Positions 10,277 to 20,500 of a stretch of DNA of 64,000 bases are shown one piece after another (positions within the stretch are counted from its first letter, which is position 1; each line of letters opens with the position of its first letter). Position numbers and translations under genes: made by a program. The DNA comes from Anaerolineales bacterium UBA2181 (GTDB taxonomy: Bacteria > Chloroflexota > Anaerolineae > Promineifilales > UBA4811): positions 496,001-560,000 of the forward strand of contig DCVT01000031.1 in the NCBI GenBank assembly GCA_002328075.1, in the 5' to 3' direction. Under the pieces are notes generated by a model. That model did no database searches, was not told the origin of the DNA, and saw nothing but the letters and a program-made list of their open reading frames with translations.

Positions 10277-10448
10277 GCTGATTCTGCTCCCGTCCAAGCT
10301 AGCTACCGAACAGTACGTGAAGGAGAACGTAAGCTCATTTTACCCCAGAAGCAGATGGGCGGCAACGGGGTGGACCAACAGCAGCCGGTCTCGCGTCGCC
10401 GCCCGGCTGTCGCTATGACATCCCCAGGCAACCCGGCTCAGCGCCCAT

Positions 10449-10478
10449 TTGCCTGGCCGTAGTGGGTTGCGGTACAAT
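10449..10478 (+). promoter_or_regulatory. Candidate promoter of the phospholipase-C-like gene
   Basis: TTGCCT at 10449-10454, 18 bases, then TACAAT at 10473-10478. The ATG begins only 8 bases after the -10 box, so the transcript would be leaderless or nearly so. The promoter at 53319 has the same boxes and layout. Confidence 0.4.
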
Positions 10479-10485
10479 TCGTCGC

Positions 10486-11244
10486 ATGCCTACACCTTTT
10501 ACCCACCTCCGGTTGGCCACTCTACTGCTGGAACGGATCCAATCATGGTTTTCTCCAAGGGTGGCCAGCTTGCTGAATGAACAGCGGGGTGCCTTTCTCC
10601 TGGGCGTCACCGCGCCGGATGTGCGATGCATCAGTCCGATCCCTCGGTGGGACACACACTTTTACTCGATTCCGCCTGATCCTGCACGGCCATCTATCGT
10701 CACAATAATGGAAACCTGGCCCTCACTGGCGCGCGCAACCGACCTTGGGCCCGCACATGCCTCGTTTGTCGCCGGGTATGTTTCGCACCTCTGGTTCGAT
10801 GAGTTCTGGCAACTCGCCGTGATTTACCCTTACTGCGTTCGACAAGCAGACTGGGGAAGCGGGCAACGTCGGTTTGGTGTGTACAATGTGCTGCTGGGTT
10901 ACCTGGACCGACGGGATAAAAACCATTTGCCCGGTTCGGTGGCCGGTTGCTTGCAGGTCGTTCAGCCGGCCGGCTGGCTGCCTTTTGTGCCGGATGCCGA
11001 TCTGGCTGCCTGGCGTGACTATCTGGTGGAGCAGCTCCAGCCGGGCGCTCAGACCCACACAGCGGCCATCCTGGCACGCCGTGCGCACATGACGCCGGAT
11101 GACTTTGCGATTTTCATAAGCGATGAGGAGCGAATCAGGCGTGAGGTGTTCTCGCGGATCCCGGCAGAGGCGGTAGAGGAGACATGCGCAGAGGGGCAAG
11201 CTGGCTCGGCCGAGATAATTCAACAGTACTTGGGAGAATGGTAA
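10486..11244 (+). CDS. Zinc-dependent phospholipase C-like protein
   Basis: The 252-residue protein starts with the signature PTPFTHLRLA and continues with AFLLGVTAPDVR, WDTHFY and AGYVSHLWFDEFW. These place histidines and aspartates where bacterial zinc-dependent phospholipase C-type proteins (PF00882-like) bind metal. There is no signal peptide, so it appears cytoplasmic. The start is chosen at the ATG where family similarity begins; the frame is open further upstream. No ribosome site precedes it, matching the near-leaderless promoter. The 3' end overlaps the galE ribosome-binding region. Enzymatic activity is not certain for this family; many members are annotated hypothetical. Confidence 0.65.
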   Translation: MPTPFTHLRLATLLLERIQSWFSPRVASLLNEQRGAFLLGVTAPDVRCISPIPRWDTHFYSIPPDPARPSIVTIMETWPSLARATDLGPAHASFVAGYVSHLWFDEFWQLAVIYPYCVRQADWGSGQRRFGVYNVLLGYLDRRDKNHLPGSVAGCLQVVQPAGWLPFVPDADLAAWRDYLVEQLQPGAQTHTAAILARRAHMTPDDFAIFISDEERIRREVFSRIPAEAVEETCAEGQAGSAEIIQQYLGEW

Positions 11245-11246
11245 TC

Positions 11247-12221
11247 GTGAACATACTGGTTACCGGCGGAGCCGGATACATTGGCAGCGTAACCGTAAGC
11301 GCGCTCCTGCAGGAAGGACATGAGGTGACCGTATACGACAGCCTGGTCAAAGGTCATCCAGCGGCCCTTCCGGCCGGCGTCCGCTTGGTCAAGGCGGACA
11401 TCGGCGACAGGGATGCGTTGCAGCAAATGTTGGCAGGTAGGTCTTTTGAGGCAGTGATGCATTTTGCTGCACTCATTGAGCCGGGTGAATCCATGCGTCG
11501 CCCGGACGTCTATTTTGAGAACAATCTGTGCAAGAGCCACACACTTATCCAGCAGGCAGTCGCACACGGCGTTCGCCGTTTCATTTTGAGCAGCACGGCT
11601 GCTGTGTATGCCAGCAAGGACAGTCCCATCGAGGAGCAGGATCGCCTGCAACCGGCAAACGTGTACGGGCAGACCAAGCTGATGATCGAGCAGATGCTAG
11701 AGTGGTATCGGCTGATTCACGGTCTGCATTATGCAGCTCTGCGCTATTTTAACGCCTCCGGTGCCATGCCGGATCGTGGCGAGGCGCATTCGCCGGAGAC
11801 TCATCTCATCCCGCTCACTCTCCAGGTGGCCCTTGGTCAGCGTGAGGTGATCGAGATCTACGGCACTGACTACCCCACCCGGGACGGCACGTGTATTCGG
11901 GACTATATCCATGTGGCGGATCTGGCCCGGGCGCACGTGTTGGCAGTGGAGGCGCTGGAGCAGAGCGACCGGGCCGTGTACAACCTGGGAAATGGGTCCG
12001 GTTATTCCGTGAGGGAAGTGATCGACGTGGCACGCCAGGTCACCGGGCACCCGATCCCGTCGGTAGCTAGCCAGCGACGGCCCGGGGACGCTCCGATTCT
12101 GGTTGCCAGTTCGGAGCGCATAAGCCGCGATCTTGGCTGGCAACCGCAGTATCCAGATCTACGCACGATGGTTGAGACTGCCTGGGAGTGGCACCGCAGC
12201 CACCCGTACGGCTATGGTTAG
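11247..12221 (+). CDS. galE: UDP-glucose 4-epimerase
   Basis: Interconverts UDP-glucose and UDP-galactose, feeding glycan synthesis. The 324-residue protein begins with NILVTGGAGYIGSVTVS, the NAD-binding glycine motif. It contains HFAALIEPGESM, LSSTAAVYASK (catalytic serine region), VYGQTKLMIEQML (the YxxxK pair) and YFNASGA, and ends with a GalE-type sugar-nucleotide domain (GTDYPTRDGTCIRDYIHV). GTG at 11247 is preferred: it lies 9 bases after GGGAGA and starts the protein where the family starts. ATG at 11238 is the alternative and overlaps the upstream gene's stop. Confidence 0.9.
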   Translation: MNILVTGGAGYIGSVTVSALLQEGHEVTVYDSLVKGHPAALPAGVRLVKADIGDRDALQQMLAGRSFEAVMHFAALIEPGESMRRPDVYFENNLCKSHTLIQQAVAHGVRRFILSSTAAVYASKDSPIEEQDRLQPANVYGQTKLMIEQMLEWYRLIHGLHYAALRYFNASGAMPDRGEAHSPETHLIPLTLQVALGQREVIEIYGTDYPTRDGTCIRDYIHVADLARAHVLAVEALEQSDRAVYNLGNGSGYSVREVIDVARQVTGHPIPSVASQRRPGDAPILVASSERISRDLGWQPQYPDLRTMVETAWEWHRSHPYGYG

Positions 12222-12299
12222 GTGCATCGCGCGATCGCCCGCTGCAGCCGTGAAACCCGGCCGTGGTCCGTTGGGAGGAAAAACTACAGGACTGGAACT

Positions 12300-12512
12300 G
12301 TGAATGGGCCAAACTGGACACTGTTACTGGCAGTCCTCCTGCCTATTGCGGTCCTGCAGTGGGGCCTGAACATCGCCGCATTACTGGATCTGGTGCGCCG
12401 CAATCCGGTTGATGTTCGTCATCTGCCCAAATGGGGCTGGGCAGTGTTCATCCTGACGGTTGGCTTTGTGGGATCCATTGCCTATCTGGTCGCCGGTCGC
12501 GAGGAAACATGA
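12300..12512 (+). CDS. Small membrane protein, PLDc_N type
   Basis: A 70-residue protein with two transmembrane helices (about residues 6-26 and 45-65) and the PxWGWAVFILTVGFVGSIAYL pattern of the phospholipase D nuclease N-terminal (PLDc_N) family, a short two-helix membrane module without nuclease residues. The GTG at 12300 is chosen because similarity starts there and AGGA is 9 bases upstream. Its TGA overlaps the ATG of the ABC ATPase gene (ATGA). PLDc_N proteins are frequently found as the first gene of ABC-2 exporter operons, where they are presumed accessory subunits. Confidence 0.75.
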   Translation: MNGPNWTLLLAVLLPIAVLQWGLNIAALLDLVRRNPVDVRHLPKWGWAVFILTVGFVGSIAYLVAGREET

Positions 12513-13504
12513 GCGGAATCGCCATACGCTGCGAGAAGCTGACCAAACGGTACGGTGAGCTGATAGCCTTGGATGGACTTGACCTGGAGGTCAATGCCGG
12601 ATCGATATTCGGCTTTCTGGGCCCAAATGGCGCGGGCAAGACCACCACCATCAAGATGCTGACCGGTCTGGCGCACCCCACGTCCGGGCGCGCCTGGGTT
12701 AACGGCGTGGCAGTGGACCAGGGCACGACGGACGCCCGGCACCAGTTCGGTTATCTGCCCGAAGAACCCCGCATGTATGGCTGGATGCGAGGCCGGGAAT
12801 ACCTGGTCTTTATCGGCCGGCTGGCAGGATTGGCGGGAGCTGAATCGGGTCGACGGGCGGACGAGATGTTGGAGCTCACCGGGCTGCGTGAGGCGGGCCG
12901 CCGCCGTGTGGCTGGGTATTCCCGCGGTATGCGCCAGCGATTGGGGCTGGCACAGACGCTCGTCACACGCCCGCCAGTGATTTTGCTGGACGAGCCGACC
13001 TCGGCGCTAGATCCGGTTGGTCGGCGCGACGTACTGGAGCTTGTTGTTTCGCTGAAAGGGACGGTCACCGTCTTTCTCTCCACCCATATCCTTTCGGACG
13101 TCGACCGAATCTGCGACGAGGTGGCAGTTCTGGACCGGGGCAGGTTGATCACTCAGGCCGGGCGGCACGAACTGATGGAGAGGTACACCCTCCCGATCTT
13201 TGAAGTCGAGTTCGCCGATGACGGCGGGCGTGATTCAGAGGTGCAGGCAGCCGAGTTGGCCGGGCTTGCCTGGGTGGAACGGGTGGATACCTCCGGGACG
13301 CGCTGGCGCGTCTGGGCAGCAGAACCAGAGCAGGCCAAGCACGAGTTGCCGCGTTGGCTCGTGGGCACGGGCCGCACCTTGTTGCGCTACGAACTGACAC
13401 GGCCCAACCTCGAGGATGTTTTTGTCCGGCTGGTGGGACAATCGTCTCACCCGCACCAGGTTGTCAGGGTCGCGCCGGATTCCGTGGTTCCGCCATCGGT
13501 CTAG
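12509..13504 (+). CDS. ABC transporter ATP-binding protein
   Basis: Energises an ABC-2 type exporter with the next gene. The 331-residue protein shows Walker A (GPNGAGKTTT), Q-loop region FGYLPEEPRMYGW, ABC signature YSRGMRQRLGLAQ, Walker B VILLDEPTSALD and the H-loop FLSTHIL. The C-terminal 90 residues carry the extra domain of CcmA/NatA-like ATPases ending in RPNLEDVFVRL. GAGGAAAC precedes the ATG, which overlaps the previous gene by four bases. The permease starts 10 bases downstream. The substrate (drug, ion, lipid or polymer) is not apparent. Confidence 0.93.
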   Translation: MSGIAIRCEKLTKRYGELIALDGLDLEVNAGSIFGFLGPNGAGKTTTIKMLTGLAHPTSGRAWVNGVAVDQGTTDARHQFGYLPEEPRMYGWMRGREYLVFIGRLAGLAGAESGRRADEMLELTGLREAGRRRVAGYSRGMRQRLGLAQTLVTRPPVILLDEPTSALDPVGRRDVLELVVSLKGTVTVFLSTHILSDVDRICDEVAVLDRGRLITQAGRHELMERYTLPIFEVEFADDGGRDSEVQAAELAGLAWVERVDTSGTRWRVWAAEPEQAKHELPRWLVGTGRTLLRYELTRPNLEDVFVRLVGQSSHPHQVVRVAPDSVVPPSV

Positions 13505-13513
13505 AGGATTTCC

Positions 13514-14284
13514 ATGTTCCCAGTGTTATTTGGCAAAGAGGTGCTCGAGAGCTGGCGCAGTTACCGGTCATTGGTTCTGGTGATTGTGCTGGTGGCCTTT
13601 GGTATTCTCTCACCGGCAGCTGCCCGATTTGCCCCCGAGCTTATCAAGTTGGCAGCGGGCGACCAAGCTGACGTGGGCGCCTTGTTGGCGCTGATGCCGG
13701 CTCCCACCAAGCTGGATTCGGTCGATCAGTACCTAAAAAACCTGACCCAGATGGGTATTCTGGTCATGATACTGATGACCATGGGGTTGGTGGCGCGGGA
13801 AAAGGAGACCGGGACCGCAGCATTGGTGTTGGCCCGCCCGGTCAGCCGCACGGCCTTCTTGCTGGCCAAGTTTTCCGTCTTGGCCGGGATGCTGACGGTG
13901 GCGTTGGGTGCGGCCGGATTGACCTGTTTCTTGTACACCAGATTGCTCTTTGGAGAGTGGTTGAACGCCGCTATGTTTGCGGCGGTAAACGGGCTGATGT
14001 GGCTCTACCTGCTAATCCCATCGGCGCTGACGTTTCTGGCCAGTTCCTTGATGCGCAGCGGCGTGGCGGCTGCCGGACTGGGGCTGGGCGCTTGGGCGGC
14101 CGTCGGGCTCTTGGGCAGTATCGGGTGTCTGAAAGAACTGGCGCCCGGGCGGCTGGTTTCCGCCTCGGTTGAGATCAGTCGCGGGGCGGCATTTGGTGCC
14201 TGGACTGCTATAGTCACATCCCTGGGCTTGATCTTGCTTTGTCTTTCCGTGGCGGCAGTGGCCTTTGCGCGCCAAGAGTTGTGA
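13514..14284 (+). CDS. ABC-2 type transporter permease
   Basis: A 256-residue integral membrane protein with about six hydrophobic segments. It starts with LFGKEVLESWRSYRSLVLVIVLVAFGIL, typical of ABC2_membrane_2 proteins, and has the cytoplasmic motif MGLVAREKETGTAALVLARPVSRTAFLLAKF, the coupling region of such permeases. A long periplasmic segment lies between helices 1 and 2 (residues 30-75). It pairs with the ATPase just upstream. The fold suggests export; no substrate is indicated by neighbours. Confidence 0.88.
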   Translation: MFPVLFGKEVLESWRSYRSLVLVIVLVAFGILSPAAARFAPELIKLAAGDQADVGALLALMPAPTKLDSVDQYLKNLTQMGILVMILMTMGLVAREKETGTAALVLARPVSRTAFLLAKFSVLAGMLTVALGAAGLTCFLYTRLLFGEWLNAAMFAAVNGLMWLYLLIPSALTFLASSLMRSGVAAAGLGLGAWAAVGLLGSIGCLKELAPGRLVSASVEISRGAAFGAWTAIVTSLGLILLCLSVAAVAFARQEL

Positions 14285-14495
14285 ACGCCGCCACACTCCC
14301 CAGGACGGTAGTGTTGTCCGATCGCCCTTCGGTGGTGCATCCAATCAGGATTGTCCGCGCTACCCGACCACCGCCCACTGAGGGAAAGAACCTGCGGCGA
14401 CCGGCCCTCCGAACGGGACTCGCCTCATTGCTGATTTTTGCACGTTAGAATCTCTTGGATCCTTGGACGGCAGTAGCGAGCCGATCACAAACCAA

Positions 14496-14523
14496 CAAGC
14501 GCTGGCCCTTGGGCCAGCGCTTG
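14496..14523 (-). terminator. Perfect hairpin after the alpha-2-macroglobulin gene
   Basis: Two 13-base arms (CAAGCGCTGGCCC and its complement) around a TT centre, 22 bases past the stop of the minus-strand alpha-2-macroglobulin gene. On the minus strand a T-rich stretch (TTGGTTTGT) follows. The hairpin lies between converging genes and may also serve the ABC operon. Confidence 0.6.
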
Positions 14524-14545
14524 TCCAAAACCGATCACTTGGTGC

Positions 14546-17500
14546 CTAGGGTTCGATTACAAACAGCATTCCTTCGCTCCGGCCAAAGACCTCCGGGAAG
14601 TAGAACTCACGAGCAGTGGTGGGAATCACCTGGTATGATCCCGGCAGGCTGGCCCGCATGATATAAGTGTACTCATAGGTGCCGGCCGGCAGGTAGTCGG
14701 CAAAGAGTATTACCTTGTCGTCGCGCACCTGCGTCTGGTTGAACCACCACCATCCCCACCATCCCCACCGGTAACCAGTTGAGGCCGGCTGCCAGCCCTC
14801 ACCTTGATCCAGGGAACTACTGGTGAGTAGACCCTGGTCAACCGCTTCTGCCCCGGCCGGCAGTGGGTCTTCCACGACCACGTAGTAGAGACTATGTGGA
14901 GCGATAACGGTCAACTTGACGCGTATGGCCTCACCCAAAGCGATGGAGGTAATCCGTTCGCAGGTTTCTTCCTCGGGGTCGCAGGAGGCCGCCGTGTATT
15001 CGCGGGCCACCATGACTCCCCGGCCGATGGGCTCGAGTTCTGGCACTGGCAGATACGTCTCCAGATGAGCCGTGTAGTAGAGCCGCCCGGTGCCGGCCGA
15101 TCGGCCGATGCTGAGCTGGTTGACCTGATCGACCAGCATGTCCCGAACCGCTACCTCCAAACGAGTCGTCTCGCGCACGTTTTGTCGGGTGGCGCTTCCC
15201 TCTGCAATCAGACTGCCGTTAAAGCCCACCTCGTACTGATAGTCGGCATCCAACTCGCCCGTAGCGACCATCCAGTCGGTGAGGGCGATGAGTGCCCAGG
15301 CGGTCTCCTGGGTGGTCTCCCAATGCCCCTTTTGACGAGCGACCATCAACCAGCGGACGACGTTCGGCGCCAGGTCGTTTTCTGGGTCGTACTGGGCCAA
15401 CAGATCCAGGATGATGGCGGTTGAGCGTGTGTCTGTGTTCCAGTTCCACCAATCGCGCGCGGACTCTTCCCAATGGGCACCGGTCGCGCTCAGGATTGCC
15501 TCGCCCGAGATATCCGCCAGCAGCGTGTCGATTCGCGAGGTGCCGCCGCCCTCCAGCAGACCGTAGGCCAGCGCCAGATAGGCCTTGCCGAAATGGCTCA
15601 GTTTGTCTCTCTCGCTGTACAGGGTCTCCAACCGGCTGACAGGGATGGCATCCCTTTCTGCCAGCGCGTACAGCGCGAACGCCAGTCGGTTAGCCTCCCA
15701 TTGTGTGCTGATCCTGCTGGGTACCTGCAAACGGTTGGTGACAAAGCGTTGAGCGTTGGCCAGCACCGTTTCATCCACGGCAAAACCCGCTTCCTGTGCC
15801 TTGTCCATGCCGAACAACACCCAGGCCGTGACCTGCAGATTGCTCTCACTGTTTGACCACCAGCCCCAACCACCATCGTAGTGCTGTTGGTTGTATAGAC
15901 GTTGGAGGCCATCACTCACGAGGCCCGTAAGTTTGGTTGCCAAAGCCGGGTCGTCCAGGCCGAGGGACTTTAAGGCCTGGTAGGTCAGCACGTTTGGCAA
16001 AAAGCGGGAGACCGTCTGCTCGGCGCACTCGTAGGGAAAGTGCTCCAGGAAGGTCAGGCCGTCCTGCATGGCAGCGGCCAGCGAAGGAGCGATCTCTACC
16101 TGAAGCGTGCCCAGGCTGGTATCGACATTGGGAGGAAGCAGAATCCCCTCGGTGCGCGACCCCGTGTCAATCAACTGTCCGGCGGTCCCAACAATGTCCG
16201 GCGCGCTATAGTGCAGAACCGGAATGGTTCCGTCTGGGCCCGTAGCCAGCGTGGGTTTGGTGGCATCGCTCAGACCGCCGCCACGGGCGGTAAAGATGAA
16301 CCCAGCATAGTCAACGTCCTGTACCTCAATATTCCAGTTCACCTGGACGCGGCCGCCGGCGGGAATACTGACCTGTCGATTGGCAGCATCGGCCAACTCT
16401 ACCCCCTGGGCGGCCAGTGTCACTTCGACGTCCAATGAGGACGCGGTGTTGTTGTGTACTACCGCGCCTAACGTTGCGCGGTCGCCCACGACGAAAAAGC
16501 GCGGCGTCACCGGCCGGATCAGCAGCGGTTTGGTGGCCATCACATCCACACTGGATTGGCCCACGCGAGTGTCGGCCGTGACTGCCTTGGCAGACAGCCG
16601 CCAGGTGGTCAGGCTGTCCGGCAAGGGGATCTCCACGCGCGCCCGGCCGCTGGAATCGGTTCTCAGGAATGCCTCCCAATACGCAGTATCGGGGAACTCG
16701 GTACGCACCTCAATACCTATCCCCATCGCGGCGCCGTCACCACCTCCCCCGCCCTTGGCCTTATCGGCTACCTGTTCGTTGAGCCGGTCCACGTTGAGGA
16801 CCAGACCGACCCCGGTCATCACGCCCAAGCCCCGCCCCGAGTAGAAGGCGTCCAGAATGGGTGGAGCAGGATCCGCTGCCAGAGTCAGCACCGACAGATC
16901 GACCAACGCCAGTGAAAGCTCAGCCTCGACGGGCCTGCCCTGATGGTCGGTGACAAGCACATCATAAGAGGCGATATCGCCCGGGCCAAGGGTCGTGCTC
17001 TGCGGGGTCAGCGTGACCGTGAGTGCCTGCTGTTCGGCCGATACGTTCAGCCTGACCACGCCGACCTTGAAACCACTGAGCGGATTGGTCTCGTCGATGC
17101 CCTTGACCAGGACCACTGAGACATATACCGTCGGCGCGTATTCAGCGGTAATGGGCAACCGGTAGATCTCGCTGTTCCCGCGGAGGGTGATCACCTGCTG
17201 CTGGAAGAACTTGCCTCGCTCCACCGTGACCAGCGCTTGGACCTCGCCCTGGTATGGACTGGGAATCAGGATCTCGGCCACGTCTCCCGGTTGGTAGGAA
17301 TCCCGGTCAGCAATCAGCTCAATCCGGTCGTTGTTTTCCATCCGCCAGGAGACAAAGGCGTCGCCGCTCACCCACAGAAACGTGCTAGCCCGATTTTCGC
17401 GACCGGCATCATCCCGAATGATCACCCGCAAGCGGTAACTCCCACCGGCCGGCGGGTCGAACGTCAATGTCGCCCGACCATCCGCGCCGGTTCGAACAGA

Positions 17501-20500
17501 TTGGGTGAAGACGGGGGTCTCCTGAACTGTCCACTCCCACCACGTGCGGTCACCCTCTGTCAGCTGGACGTTGAACCATTCGCGCTGGAGCGCAACGAAT
17601 GTCACGTCCGCCCCCGCAACCGGTTCGCTCTGCAGGTCAACAGCTATCAGGTTCACTCCCTGCTGCTCACCCATGGTGGCTACGTACCGGTCGGCATAGA
17701 TACCAGCGTATTGAGCGGCCGGGTGGATTACCACCTGTGTCCGTCCGGTCACCCGTTGCTCATTGATGTCGATGACGGTCGCTTCCAGCGTCCAAAGGCG
17801 AGCGCTGGTCTTGTCGCCCAGGTCAGCCGGCAGCTGGATGGTCAGGCGACCTTCCGAATCCGTCAGGCCGATCCCCTCGGCTACCGCCTGACCGTAACCG
17901 TAAAAGGGTTCCTGGTCCCACCAATAGTCATACCAGTCGCTGTAGTCCTGATAGGAGTAACGGCCGGGCCCGGAGAACGAGTAAGAGTCAGACAACACCA
18001 CCCACTCGACGCGAGCATTGTTGACCGGTCCGCCGAAAAAGTAGCTGGCTGTCACCTCCGCCTGCACTGTCTCGCCGGCAACCAGGTGTTCTCGGGCTGA
18101 AGCGACCTCCACCTGGTACTCTGGCTTTCGGTAGGCAGCTACCTGGAAGTAGACCCACTCGCCGATCCCGCGCGGATCGACCAAGAAGTGATAACCGCCG
18201 GTGCGGGCGTCCTGATCCAGGTGGATCTCGCCGGCGAATGTGCCCTCAGCGGAGACCGATAAGGTCTTTTGGTATATCAGCGTGTCGTTCCAATCATAGG
18301 CCTCAATGACAATAGTGCTCCGGTCCGGAAGGCGGTAACGCGCCTCGTCTGGTTCGCGTAGGATGCCCTTAAAGTACACTGTGTGACCCGGACGATAGAT
18401 CGGACGGTCGGTGTATAGGTACACCTTGTCTCGCTGGAAGCGGTAATCCTCATAGGGCAGGCTAAAATCCCAAGGACTGATCCCGGAAGTCCAGTCGGTG
18501 CTGCCGGCCGAAAAAAGGTCATCGCCCGGTTGCGCCGAAAACGCGTAAAGCGCATAGGCTTCCGATTCGTAGGTGGAGAAGAAGAGACCATCCTTCCCGG
18601 TCCTGCCCGATGCCATCCGTTGACGATCAGAATCCACCAGGGTGATCGGGAGGTCGACGACCGGTTGTCCAGATACCAGATCGGTTGCCCATACCAACAC
18701 CTGGTCGGCGGCTGCTTTGACCGTCAAGTTGATGGAAGAAACGACAAGCACGTGCCGGGATGTGTTCCAGTATTCCAATCCGGGTGAGGTCATCGTCAAG
18801 TAGTAGACGCCGGGCGGCAATGGATTCCGACCGTCGACGGTGAGAGGCAGCCGCCAGATCAAGGTCTGGTCTAGTGGGTCTTCTACGGGCACGTTCCACT
18901 GCCGGATGATGCTCCCGGAGGGCGGCGTGTATCTATCCCAAGCCTGCCAGCTCCCCGGAGCCGTCAACCGCACCAGGTCGTCGGAACTCAGGCTGGAAAG
19001 AGTCAGGTCCAGGCGGTTCACGTTACGGTATACCGCATAAACCACGGTTGGTGTGTAGGCGTTGTAGGTACCTATCGTCCCCGGCGTGTTGAGGTGGGCC
19101 ATTGGGCTCAGTTGGTTGGTGGTGAACCGAACCACCGTCTCCCGGCCAAGTGTGTTGCCGTATGGATCGGCCATGCCTGCCCCTACCGTCACCGTGTAAT
19201 CGGTGGACGGCTGTTTTGTAAAGCCCACATAGAACCGATCTTCCCACGAGTCATACCACGTGTAGACTCGGGTAGGTTCTGGCAGAATCGTAAGGTTGGG
19301 CACGATCGTGGCACTATCCATCGGTGAAGCAAAATACAGGTCTAGACCGCCATAAGGGTCAGCCCGAGTCTCGCCATCGGCCGGCGAGGTAAACAGGAGC
19401 GCCGGATACTCTACGGTCCAGAACTGGGCGACCATGCTGTTCTCCAGGGCAGCTTGGCCAGCGGCCGCATTTGCCCCGGCCCCCATTTCCCAAGTGTACG
19501 CCGTTGCCATAGCCAGCATTCCCCGGGGGCGCCATCCCAATTCGGTGCCAGCGGTGTTCCAGGAAAAAGTTCCGGCCGGTGGCGTGGTGGTGGCATCAGT
19601 CACGATGCGAAAGGCAGCCTCTGTGCTGGCGCGATCCATCGGCTGGTTAAAGGTCACGCTGATGCTCTCATTCAGCCCAACCCGTGTGGCTTTGTCCTCT
19701 GGCCGGATCCACAGAATTCGCGGTGCCTGAGTCGTGAAACTCCAGGCATAGTCACTGGCCAGCACACCGCCGGTCAGGTCCGACAAACCGGCCGGCACGA
19801 TTGCCTGATACGTGGTTCCGGCCGCCATCGGTTGGGAAGGACGGAATACATAGATGGAGGTGTTCAGCCACTCGCCCTTGCCGGCCACCGCCGGTTCCAG
19901 GCGCAGCGGTTGCGGCAAACTGGCGACCTGCGCCGAGTGGACCAGCGGCACCACCGGCCGGTTGAACATCACCGTGATGGTGGTGTCCACGTCAACCTGC
20001 TCTGTCCCGTCGGCCGGCAGCACCTGACTGACCTCGAGAAAACCGACTGTCTGGAACCGAAAAGCGAAAGGCATCTCGGCCACCAACCCGGCCGCGCTCT
20101 TGGCGCTTTCTGCAATGGTCACGTCATACCGTGTCTGCCGGTCGAATTGTCCAGTTGGTTTGAACAGAACCGTCTGATCGTCAGCCCATTCCAGTTGCCC
20201 GGCAACGGCGGGCTCGATGGAAAAGGCACCTTCCACAGAGCCGCGATTCATGGGCTGGTCGAAACGGATCATCAGCGGCGTATCTATGGGCAGTTCCTCT
20301 CCCCGGGCCGGGCTGCGGCTGACTACTTGCGGCGGGAGGGGCGGCATGGGGGTGGCCGTGGGAGCGGAGGTGGCAGTAGCCGATATCGTCGGCGGGATTG
20401 CAGTCGGGACTCTGGTTTGGACAACCCCGGTGGCGGACGTCGTTGGCACGGGGGTAGGAGTCGCGGTGCGCGACAAGGCACATGCCACCTGTGTGCCACC

